Shown here: one piece after another, positions 1 through 7,187 of the stretch
How the letters are laid out: the number at the start of each line of letters is the position of its first letter
How positions within the stretch are numbered: position 1 is the first letter of the stretch
Source: Clostridia bacterium
GTDB lineage: Bacteria > Bacillota > Clostridia > Christensenellales > Aristaeellaceae
Length of the DNA: 11,332 nt
Direction: 5' to 3'
Assembly: GCA_017471125.1 (NCBI GenBank)
Contig: JAFUWR010000189.1
Location: 1 to 11,332, forward strand
The notes under the pieces: model-generated
Seen by the model: the letters and a program-made list of their open reading frames with translations, nothing else
Database searches by the model: none
What the model was told of the DNA's origin: nothing
Position numbers and translations under genes: made by a program

Positions 1-188
1 AGGTGGAGTGCGTCGACAGGGCGCATTTCAGGACCCGCGAGGAAGCCAAAGACGAAATCGCGGCATACCTGCTCTTCTACAACAGGCACCGTATCCACCA
101 GTCCCTCGGCTACCTCACCCCGGTTGACTTTGAGCAACTGTTCGCCGCTTGATCCACTTGCCAACCTTTTCGGCTGTCCGTGGTTTCG

Positions 189-194
<6 letters not shown>
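1..194 (+). mobile_element. Right end of an IS3-family insertion sequence (partial)
   Basis: The segment holds the C-terminal end of an IS3-type transposase followed by about 40 bp of non-coding end sequence (153-194). The end is inferred near the CA at 193-194, because IS3-family elements end TG...CA and because the flanking kinase frame loses its family likeness at about 195. Read inward from the kinase side, the tip begins TGGTAACGAAACC. The left end lies outside the window, so neither the other inverted repeat nor the target duplication can be checked. A 7-bp inverted repeat (CCGTGGT at 178-184, ACCACGG at 196-202) spans the proposed border and makes the exact edge uncertain by several bases. 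Confidence 0.75.
3..152 (+). CDS. IS3-family transposase (OrfB), C-terminal fragment
   Basis: The open frame enters from the left edge and ends at TGA 150-152; 49 residues are visible. The motif FYNRHRIHQSLGYLTP matches the conserved end of the rve/DDE integrase core of IS3-family OrfB proteins (FYN..R.H..LGY.TP). The last catalytic Glu of the DDE triad would lie just upstream, off the window. OrfB is normally made as an OrfAB fusion by programmed frameshifting and carries out cut-and-copy transposition through a circular intermediate. The stop is followed directly by the IS terminal sequence, as is usual. The gene converges on the histidine kinase. The subgroup cannot be told from this fragment. 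Confidence 0.88.
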   Translation: MECVDRAHFRTREEAKDEIAAYLLFYNRHRIHQSLGYLTPVDFEQLFAA

Positions 195-3239
<3,045 letters not shown>

Positions 3240-3282
3240 ATGTACCTCCCCGCGCGTTAAAACGCTGTTTCCCGATGTTATA

Positions 3283-3311
3283 AGTATACATTAATTTTGG
3301 GGGGATTGCAA
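3283..3311 (-). promoter_or_regulatory. Vegetative promoter of the hybrid histidine kinase
   Basis: On the minus strand, TTGCAA (3306-3311) and TATACT (3283-3288) are separated by 17 bp. They match the sigma-A -35 box at 4 of 6 bases and the -10 box at 5 of 6. Transcription would begin near 3276, giving a leader of about 37 nt before the ATG, with the ribosome binding site GGGAGGT just upstream of it. Confidence 0.7.
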
Positions 3312-3320
3312 GGATTGTTT

Positions 3321-3355
3321 GGGATCAGGGAATAGGGATTAGGGAATAGGGATCA
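3321..3355 (+). repeat. Heptamer array, unit GGGAWYA, five copies
   Basis: Five exact 7-bp steps read GGGATCA, GGGAATA, GGGATTA, GGGAATA, GGGATCA, so the order of variants is itself symmetrical (A B C B A). The array begins 10 bp beyond the -35 box of the kinase promoter and marks the left border of the repeat mosaic. An array with a related consensus in the opposite orientation lies at 3636-3663. Confidence 0.8.
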
Positions 3356-3360
3356 GGAGG

Positions 3361-3410
3361 GACGACCTCTCAGGCGCTTCGCGCCAGCTCCCCTGAGAGG
3401 GGAGCCAAGG
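3361..3410 (+). repeat. Double stem-loop repeat, copy A
   Basis: This is a 50-bp element with two hairpins in tandem. Hairpin 1 is GGCGC-TTC-GCGCC (3373-3385). Hairpin 2 is GCTCCCCT-GAG-AGGGGAGC (3387-3405). The flanks GACGACCTCTC and GCCAAGG recur in copy B, which points the other way. Compared with the other three copies, the first stem keeps its pairing and TTC loop while its sequence changes, which indicates that the structure is conserved. Confidence 0.85.
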
Positions 3411-3431
3411 CTGCCGCGTGGCATCGTGACC

Positions 3432-3487
3432 CCCTTGCCTCCCCTATCAGGGGAGGTGGCACGGCGAAGCCGTGACGGAGAGGTCGT
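3432..3487 (-). repeat. Double stem-loop repeat, copy B (inverted)
   Basis: This is a minus-strand copy of the same element. Hairpin 1 is CACGGC-gaa-GCCGTG (3460-3474) and hairpin 2 is CCTCCCCT-atc-AGGGGAGG (3438-3456). Read on the minus strand it begins AACGACCTCTCCG and ends GGCAAGG, like copy A. Copies A and B are tail to tail, about 20 bp apart, so together they form a large imperfect inverted repeat at 3361-3487. Confidence 0.85.
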
Positions 3488-3493
3488 TCCCCC

Positions 3494-3518
3494 GTAGGGG
3501 CGCTGCCCTCAGCGCCCG
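3494..3518 (+). repeat. GTAGGGGCG hairpin repeat, copy 1
   Basis: This short element starts GTAGG and folds as GGGCGCT (3498-3504), a 6-nt loop, and AGCGCCC (3511-3517). It belongs to a second repeat family in this gap, distinct from the double stem-loop. Other copies lie at 3551-3574, 3605-3628 and, partly, 3729-3740. Confidence 0.75.
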
Positions 3519-3550
3519 GGGCATTGTCGAAAACCTGCTGCCGCACTCTC

Positions 3551-3574
3551 GTAGGGGCGCCGTTTCGGCGCCCG
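3551..3574 (+). repeat. GTAGGGGCG hairpin repeat, copy 2
   Basis: GTAGG leads into GGGCGCCG (3555-3562), loop TTT and CGGCGCCC (3566-3573). The 8-bp stem is perfect but differs in sequence from copies 1 and 3, again with paired changes. It faces copy 3 across 30 bp containing GTAC at both ends (3580-3583 and 3597-3600). Confidence 0.75.
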
Positions 3575-3604
3575 CCCGAGTACATTTCGTATCGTTGTAC
3601 CTGG

Positions 3605-3628
3605 CGGGCGGCGCAACGCCGCCCCTAC
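3605..3628 (-). repeat. GTAGGGGCG hairpin repeat, copy 3 (inverted)
   Basis: On the minus strand GTAGG leads into GGGCGGCG, loop TTG and CGCCGCCC (plus-strand arms 3606-3613 and 3617-3624). It is the opposite-facing partner of copy 2, so 3551-3628 is a paired unit. Confidence 0.75.
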
Positions 3629-3635
3629 GGGTATT

Positions 3636-3663
3636 CCTGTTCCCTGTTACCTGTTGCCTGTTC
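3636..3663 (-). repeat. Heptamer array, unit CCTGTTN, four copies
   Basis: Four 7-bp steps on the plus strand read CCTGTTC, CCTGTTA, CCTGTTG, CCTGTTC; the first and last units are identical. Read on the minus strand the units are GGNAACA, close to the GGGAWYA units at 3321-3355. The two arrays therefore bracket 3356-3635 in inverted orientation. Confidence 0.8.
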
Positions 3664-3675
3664 CCTCCGGGCGCT

Positions 3676-3727
3676 GACCTCATCCGTCAGACCTTCGGGC
3701 TGCCACCTTCCCCAAAGGGGAAGGCAT
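3676..3727 (+). repeat. Double stem-loop repeat, copy C
   Basis: The flank CCTCATCCGT leads into hairpin 1, CAGACC-TTC-GGGCTG (3688-3702, one A/G mismatch), and hairpin 2, a CCTTCCCC/GGGGAAGG stem (about 3706-3724). It is closer in sequence to copy D at 8480-8534 (shared CCTCATCCGTCA and TGCCACCTTCCCC) than to copies A and B. Confidence 0.85.
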
Positions 3728-3728
3728 A

Positions 3729-3740
3729 GCGCCCCTACGG
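3729..3740 (-). repeat. GTAGGGGCG repeat, partial copy 4
   Basis: The minus strand reads CCGTAGGGGCGC, the first half of the hairpin element. The second arm is absent because copy C abuts it directly. This looks like a nested or truncated copy. Confidence 0.55.
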
Positions 3741-3753
3741 ACACCGGCTATTG

Positions 3754-3781
3754 CACTGGTGACTGGTGCCTGGTGACTGTC
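3754..3781 (+). repeat. Heptamer array, unit GACTGGT, about four copies
   Basis: CACTGGT, GACTGGT and GCCTGGT are followed by a decayed GACTGTC. The period is 7 bp, as in the other arrays of this window, but with a different unit. It closes the right side of the repeat mosaic, just before the terminator at 3795. Confidence 0.65.
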
Positions 3782-3794
3782 CTCTCCCCAACGC

Positions 3795-3825
3795 AAAAGC
3801 CCCCATCCGCGGGATGGGGGCTTTT
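3795..3825 (-). terminator. Intrinsic terminator of the foldase gene
   Basis: A 14-bp perfect stem (AAAAGCCCCCATCC at 3795-3808 with its complement at 3812-3825) and a 3-nt loop lie 10 bp past the foldase stop codon. The GC-rich core is flanked by A and T runs on both sides, so it should also work on the plus strand and shield the gene from antisense transcription. Confidence 0.9.
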
Positions 3826-3835
3826 TCAACATACC

Positions 3836-5344
3836 TTACTGCAACCGCTCCGGGTAATACTTCACGTTGGCGTCCTCGAGGAGCTGGGTGACCTGCTCCT
3901 CGTAGTAGGCGTCCTGGGCGTCCTTGAGGGTCTCGGCCTTCATGGCGTCGTAGACGTCCTCGAGGGGGACCTCGCCGGGGGCGACGTCCTTGAGGTACTG
4001 GACCATGTGCAAGCCGGAGGCGCTGCGCAGGGGGGAGGACACCTGGCCGGGGGCGTCGAGGATCATGGACCCCTGGACGAACTCGGCGGAGAACAGGTAG
4101 GTGTGGTCGGAGATGTAGTAGCCCTCGCTGCGCAGGGGCTCGGCGTTCATCATGTCGTCCCCGCCGTACTGCTCGAGCAGGGCGCGGAAGCTCTCCCCGG
4201 CCTTGAGCTTTTCGGCGATCTCATTGGCCTTGGCCTCGAGGGGCGCGTACAGCGGATCCAGCTCGGCGTCGATGGCCTTGATGCGGTCGGCGTCGTTCAT
4301 GGGGTCCAGCGCCTCGAGCTGCTGGGTCAGCGTGGCGGCGGAATCGGCGGTCGCGTCGTCGTCGAAGGGCAGCAGCAGGTCCAGCACCGCCCGGTAGCCC
4401 TCGGGCACATAGAGGATGGCCCGGCCGGAGGTGTGGGCGTACTCGAACTCCTCGGGGTACTCGCTGAAAGCGGTCTTTTGGGCGGCCAGCCGCTCGTCGT
4501 AGTGGGTCTGGACCGCCGCGTCGTCCACGGTGATGTCCTTGACCACGTAGTCGTAATACTTCTTGGCCGGCAGCTCGGCCCGGAGCTCCGCGGCGATGGA
4601 CTCGAGGGTCACGTGGGCCTCGTCCTTCATGTACTGCTCGGCGGCGGCGCTGATCTGCTCGGGCGTGAGGCCGTCGCGGTCCACGAAGGCGGTGTAGTAG
4701 GCGATCTGGCTGTCGTAGCGTTCCTTCGCCTGGGCCTGGATGTCCTTCTCTTCGTCGTCGGTCACGGCGTCCAGCCCCAGCTCCTTGGCCTTTTGGGCGA
4801 TGAGCTTCTTCGCCGCCATGTCGGACAGCACCGTTTGCAGCACGCTGTCGGAGACCTCCTCGGCGCTGTAACCGGCGAAGATCTGGGTGGTGAGCTGGTC
4901 GTTGAACTCGGGAATAACTTCGGTGGACAATAACTGTCCACCGTCAAATTCCGCGACCACCACGGGGTCGCCGCCCTCGGTCAGGGTGCCGGTCAGCAGG
5001 CTCTCGTCCTCGGTCCAGAGGTCCTCGCCGTCGTCGCCGCCCTCGGTGGCCGCGCCGGCCAGGTCGTCCGCCGCGTTGCCGGAGGAGACGCTGTCGTCGA
5101 ACACCCACGCCTCCGGGTCGCCGTCCACCGGGAAGCCGATCAGGCTGAGGGTGTTCTCCAATTCGATGATGCGCTCGTTGGCCTGCGCCAGCCGGCTGTC
5201 CGCCGGGGCCGTGCGCCGGGCGATCACGAAGCCCATCAGCCCGCCCATCACGATGGCGATCGTCAGCAGGATCACCACCAGCGCCGTCGGCACGCCGCCG
5301 CGACGCCTGCGCCTCTTGTTGTTATGCTTTGCCTCGTTGGTCAT
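3836..5344 (-). CDS. Membrane-anchored SurA/PrsA-like peptidyl-prolyl isomerase
   Basis: This is a foldase of 502 residues. After a basic N-terminus (KRRRRR at 10-15) comes one membrane segment at about 19-42, placing the rest outside the cytoplasmic membrane. A short coiled region (about 50-67) and an acidic, Gly-rich linker (about 73-127) follow. A SurA-N-like chaperone region covers about 128-300, and a parvulin (PPIC) domain about 318-455. The latter is recognised from GQVSSPLRSASGLHMVQYL (433-451), which matches the family's G..S.p..t..G.H motif. A helical insert at about 330-382 splits the parvulin domain, as in other clostridial members. There is no lipobox, so it is membrane-tethered rather than a lipoprotein like classical PrsA. 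ATG 5344 is preceded by AGGAGG at 8 nt. The likely role is folding of exported proteins; isomerase activity itself is inferred. Confidence 0.85.
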   Translation of the reverse strand: MTNEAKHNNKRRRRRGGVPTALVVILLTIAIVMGGLMGFVIARRTAPADSRLAQANERIIELENTLSLIGFPVDGDPEAWVFDDSVSSGNAADDLAGAATEGGDDGEDLWTEDESLLTGTLTEGGDPVVVAEFDGGQLLSTEVIPEFNDQLTTQIFAGYSAEEVSDSVLQTVLSDMAAKKLIAQKAKELGLDAVTDDEEKDIQAQAKERYDSQIAYYTAFVDRDGLTPEQISAAAEQYMKDEAHVTLESIAAELRAELPAKKYYDYVVKDITVDDAAVQTHYDERLAAQKTAFSEYPEEFEYAHTSGRAILYVPEGYRAVLDLLLPFDDDATADSAATLTQQLEALDPMNDADRIKAIDAELDPLYAPLEAKANEIAEKLKAGESFRALLEQYGGDDMMNAEPLRSEGYYISDHTYLFSAEFVQGSMILDAPGQVSSPLRSASGLHMVQYLKDVAPGEVPLEDVYDAMKAETLKDAQDAYYEEQVTQLLEDANVKYYPERLQ

Positions 5345-5371
5345 ATCTTCTACCTCCTGTATGCGGTTAGC

Positions 5372-5385
5372 CGCGCCGCGGCGCG
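5372..5385. repeat. 14-bp perfect palindrome in the foldase leader
   Basis: CGCGCCGCGGCGCG is exactly self-complementary and lies in the transcribed leader of the foldase gene, between the -10 box (5405-5410) and the ribosome binding site. In RNA it could form a 5-bp GC stem with a tetraloop. It could equally be a protein-binding site or chance in GC-rich DNA. Confidence 0.5.
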
Positions 5386-5404
5386 AGGAAAATTACACAG
5401 ATAC

Positions 5405-5413
5405 AGTATAACA
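5405..5413 (-). promoter_or_regulatory. Extended -10 promoter of the foldase gene
   Basis: The minus strand reads TG-T-TATACT (TATACT = 5405-5410), an extended -10 element. No convincing -35 box is found at 16-18 bp. Transcription should begin near 5398, giving a leader of about 54 nt. Confidence 0.6.
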
Positions 5414-5494
5414 CGAATGTGCCCCCGTTGCCTATTCATGTCCGCGAAATCTCATAAAAAAGACCGGGAGATGTCTAATTCATCGGCCCGGAGG

Positions 5495-5503
5495 TGTTAT
5501 AAT
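5495..5503 (+). promoter_or_regulatory. Extended -10 promoter of the riboflavin kinase gene
   Basis: TG-T-TATAAT is a perfect extended -10 (TATAAT = 5498-5503) with no clear -35 box. The predicted start near 5510 puts the Shine-Dalgarno AGGAGG (5511-5516) almost at the 5' end of the message. The leader is only about 15 nt, which leaves no room for an FMN riboswitch. Confidence 0.65.
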
Positions 5504-5524
5504 GGATGGCAGGAGGCGGGTAAA

Positions 5525-5911
5525 ATGGTCATCACTGGCAGCATCGAGCACGGCAAGGCGCTGGGACGGCGGCTCGGCTTTCCCACGGCCAACATCAGGC
5601 CCGACGGGGACGTGGCGTCCGCAAACGGCGTGTACGCCGCGGCGCTGTGGCTGGAGGGGGAGCCGCGGCCCCGGCGCTGCATGGTCAACCAGGGGGTCCA
5701 TCCCACTGCGCCCGAGGGCAAGCCCACCGTGGAGGCCCACCTGCTGGACTTCGACGGCGACCTGTACGGCATGCGGGTGCGGCTGGAATACCTGAAATTC
5801 CTGCGGCCAGAGAGGCGCTTCGACGGGCTGGACGCGCTGAAGGCGCAGCTGTCCCGCGACCTGGAGGCCGCGCGGGGATACCTTGACGGGCTGGATGTGA
5901 CGTGGGCATGA
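5525..5911 (+). CDS. Stand-alone riboflavin kinase (flavokinase) domain protein
   Basis: This 128-residue protein is almost exactly one flavokinase domain, the C-terminal half of bifunctional RibF, which phosphorylates riboflavin to FMN with ATP. The family signatures are present: G.I.HGKALGRRLGFPTAN (5-23), GVYAA (35-39), VNQGVHPT (54-61), the VEAHLLDF segment with the probable catalytic Glu70, and the closing LR.E..F..LDAL..QL..D (93-112). The Thr/Asn of PTAN normally contact Mg-ATP. The FAD-synthetase half is absent, so it should make FMN only. ATG 5525 was chosen because AGGAGG lies 8 nt upstream and the domain begins right there; longer in-frame starts add unrelated sequence. The usual NIG..PT motif is NQG..PT here. 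A complete RibF probably exists elsewhere in the genome. Confidence 0.88.
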   Translation: MVITGSIEHGKALGRRLGFPTANIRPDGDVASANGVYAAALWLEGEPRPRRCMVNQGVHPTAPEGKPTVEAHLLDFDGDLYGMRVRLEYLKFLRPERRFDGLDALKAQLSRDLEAARGYLDGLDVTWA

Positions 5912-5927
5912 AAAAAGAGGCTGTTGC
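5912..5927 (+). repeat. Left half of a split terminator-like inverted repeat
   Basis: AAAAAGAGGCTGTTGC begins immediately after the riboflavin kinase stop codon. It is the exact reverse complement of 6711-6726 but has no complementary arm nearby. It looks like one arm of a rho-independent hairpin whose other arm now lies about 780 bp away, beyond the DUF4160/DUF2442 module. Confidence 0.7.
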
Positions 5928-5960
5928 GCGCTCATCTCTGCGTACCGGGTCCCATACATC

Positions 5961-5983
5961 CATTTGCGACCATATCACAAATG
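5961..5983. promoter_or_regulatory. Possible operator upstream of the DUF4160/DUF2442 promoter
   Basis: An inverted repeat of 9-bp half-sites, CATTTGCGA (5961-5969) and TCACAAATG (5975-5983), with one mismatch and a 5-bp spacer, ends 3 bp before the -35 box TTGACA. The size and position suit a dimeric regulator acting on this promoter. No regulator gene is adjacent. Confidence 0.4.
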
Positions 5984-5986
5984 GGC

Positions 5987-6016
5987 TTGACAATGATATT
6001 GCAGGTATGATATGTT
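5987..6016 (+). promoter_or_regulatory. Promoter of the DUF4160/DUF2442 module
   Basis: A perfect -35 box TTGACA (5987-5992) is followed after 18 bp by TATGTT (6011-6016), a 4 of 6 match to the -10 box. The leader would be about 80 nt. The stretch from the riboflavin kinase stop to this gene otherwise holds no coding frame I can support. Confidence 0.5.
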
Positions 6017-6103
6017 TGTGTTGAGGCGATGGCCATGCCAAGCCGTGAAGCGGGCAACGGTACGATCCGAGTGCGCAGAGATGGATCGAGAGGGGAAATG
6101 AGC

Positions 6104-6370
6104 ATGCCGACGATCAGTATGTTTTATGGTGTTTTGATCAAAATGAACTGGAAGGATGTCGGACAGCATAACCAGCCCCATTTCCATGCCTTCTACGGCG
6201 AGCATGAGGCGTCCTTTTCCCTTGACGGCGAAATACTGGCCGGGGAGTTTCCGAAGCGACAGGCTGTATTTGTCAAGGCCTGGGCGCTGCTGCATGAAGA
6301 TGACCTGCGGGCAAACTGGACGCTGGCCGTCAACGGCGAAGAGACCTTCCGCATCGAACCTCTGAAATAA
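6104..6370 (+). CDS. DUF4160 domain-containing protein
   Basis: This 88-residue protein fits DUF4160 along its whole length. It has the opening MPTISMFYGVLI, the His cluster QHNQPHFHAFY (His22, His26, His28), the DGEILAGEFPKRQ strand-turn segment (41-53) and the closing W.LAVNGE..FRIEPL (72-87). ATG 6104 is preferred over ATG 6098 because AGGGG (6091-6095) lies 8 nt before the former and only 2 nt before the latter. The biochemical function of the family is unknown. It is commonly found beside DUF2442, as here, and such pairs have been viewed as toxin-antitoxin-like, but nothing in the sequence proves that. The conserved His residues could bind metal. Confidence 0.9.
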   Translation: MPTISMFYGVLIKMNWKDVGQHNQPHFHAFYGEHEASFSLDGEILAGEFPKRQAVFVKAWALLHEDDLRANWTLAVNGEETFRIEPLK

Positions 6371-6384
6371 GGGAGGTAATGACC

Positions 6385-6651
6385 ATGGAGGATATGATCA
6401 GAGGCCCGGAAGAACTCGGGCCGCGCGTGCGCTCGGTGGCCGCGCTGTCGGGGTATAGGCTTGATCTGATGTTTTCCAATGGCGAGCGCCGCATATATGA
6501 TGCCGCGCCGCTGCTGGATTGGCCCGCGTATCGCGCGCTAAAGGACGAATCCGTGTTTTCGTCCGCCCATGCCGAATATGGTACCGTTTGCTGGCCGGGA
6601 GATGTCGATTGCTGCCCGGATAGGCTGTATCGGGATAGTGTGCCGGTATGA
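6385..6651 (+). CDS. DUF2442 domain-containing protein
   Basis: This 88-residue partner gene starts 14 bp after DUF4160. The family features are PRVRSVAAL..Y.LDLMFSNGERRIYD (13-39), the PLL and F..A stretch, and the hallmark GTVCWPGDVDCCPDRLY followed by DSVPV (66-88). GGGAGG at 6371-6376 is 8 nt from ATG 6385 but only 2 nt from ATG 6379, so the shorter start is chosen. Gene spacing and the lack of a promoter between them indicate a two-gene operon. DUF2442 proteins are small alpha-beta domains, sometimes fused to a helix-turn-helix in other species; no such domain is present here. The role is unknown; a part in a two-component toxin-antitoxin-like system is inference from gene pairing only. 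Confidence 0.9.
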   Translation: MEDMIRGPEELGPRVRSVAALSGYRLDLMFSNGERRIYDAAPLLDWPAYRALKDESVFSSAHAEYGTVCWPGDVDCCPDRLYRDSVPV

Positions 6652-6693
6652 GCGCTTTGCGAGGATAGGATGTTATGGACGTACAAGAGGCTG

Positions 6694-6726
6694 CCGCACT
6701 AAGCAAAAGTGCAACAGCCTCTTTTT
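6694..6726 (+). terminator. Terminator after the DUF2442 gene
   Basis: AAGAGGCTG-CC-GCACT pairs with AGTGC-AA-CAGCCTCTT around an A-rich loop, followed by a T run (6722-6726), giving a plus-strand rho-independent terminator. A 2-by-2 mismatch interrupts the stem. The right arm (6711-6726) pairs perfectly instead with the distant arm at 5912-5927, hinting that the local left arm is not its original partner. The T run reaches the stop codon of the opposing SH3 gene. Confidence 0.75.
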
Positions 6727-7016
6727 CAATAGAACGTCGACCAGCGCAGCTTCGCGTCGTCGGCGTCGATCCAGCCCTCGTCACCCTTCCAGTCCACGTG
6801 GTACCAGTCGCCGTCCGGGGTCTCGCCCAGGAAGTCCAGCTCGCTGCCCTTGGGCACCGAGCCCAGCACCGGCGCGTCCTCGTCGGGGTCCCGGCGGAGC
6901 GTGGCGTCCGCAGCGGCCTGCACCCAGGCGTCGTTGTCCGGCGCGGGCGTGGTCTCGGCCACGGCGCAGGCGCACAGCATCAGCGCCAGCAGCACGCAGA
7001 GCATCAGCTTTTTCAT
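6726..7016 (-). CDS. Small exported SH3-domain (SH3b) protein
   Basis: This 96-residue precursor starts MKKLML, with a hydrophobic stretch to residue 20. Cleavage may follow AVA (18-20) by signal peptidase I. Alternatively, LCAC with Cys17 could serve as a variant lipobox, making it a lipoprotein. The rest (about 32-90) is one bacterial SH3 domain: A.ATLRRDPDEDAPVLGSV.KG.ELDFLG, then GDWYHVDWKGDEGWI. Such domains usually bind peptidoglycan stem peptides or cross-bridges, or serve as partner-binding modules in the envelope. No catalytic domain is attached. ATG 7016 is preceded by GGGAGGGG. The promoter is perfect consensus, so expression may be high. It is divergent from the membrane protein at 7188. 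The stop codon overlaps the terminator arm at 6711-6726. Confidence 0.85.
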   Translation of the reverse strand: MKKLMLCVLLALMLCACAVAETTPAPDNDAWVQAAADATLRRDPDEDAPVLGSVPKGSELDFLGETPDGDWYHVDWKGDEGWIDADDAKLRWSTFY

Positions 7017-7041
7017 AAAGAACCCCTCCCAATCTACTTAT

Positions 7042-7070
7042 ATTATAGCGAAAGCTTTTGTACCTGTCAA
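7042..7070 (-). promoter_or_regulatory. Perfect-consensus sigma-A promoter of the SH3 gene
   Basis: On the minus strand TTGACA (7065-7070) and TATAAT (7042-7047) are exactly 17 bp apart, 12 of 12 consensus bases. Transcription should begin near 7035, about 19 nt before the start codon. Confidence 0.85.
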
Positions 7071-7101
7071 TATCGTCCGCGTTACGGGTCTGAAGCGATA
7101 C

Positions 7102-7130
7102 TTGCCACTTGCGAGAATTTATGGTAAAAT
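7102..7130 (+). promoter_or_regulatory. Promoter of the membrane-anchored protein gene
   Basis: TTGCCA (7102-7107), a 17-bp spacer and TAAAAT (7125-7130) with a TG extension at 7122-7123. Each hexamer matches consensus at 5 of 6 bases. It lies back to back with the SH3 promoter, the two -35 boxes being about 31 bp apart. The leader is about 50 nt. Confidence 0.7.
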
Positions 7131-7187
7131 GGTCGTCGCGGGCATAGGCCGCGCCGTGCGGGGCAGAATGAGAGCGGAGGTAGGCGC

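Noticed and set aside
3447..3729. Small open frames inside the repeat mosaic
   Set aside because: They run across hairpins and heptamers in several frames on both strands, have no ribosome binding site and resemble no protein.
3321..3781. CRISPR array
   Set aside because: The repeated unit is 7 bp without unique spacers of constant length, and no cas gene is near. The longer repeats are hairpin elements in mixed orientation.
5411..5524. FMN riboswitch ahead of the riboflavin kinase
   Set aside because: None of the conserved FMN-aptamer segments are seen, and the extended -10 promoter leaves a leader of only about 15 nt.
5987..6011. TTGACA with TATGAT as -35/-10 pair for DUF4160
   Set aside because: The spacer would be only 13 bp. 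TATGTT at 18 bp is a weaker box but correctly spaced.
6029..6103. Longer start for the DUF4160 gene
   Set aside because: The extra residues do not match the family, and the only Shine-Dalgarno-like site fits ATG 6104.
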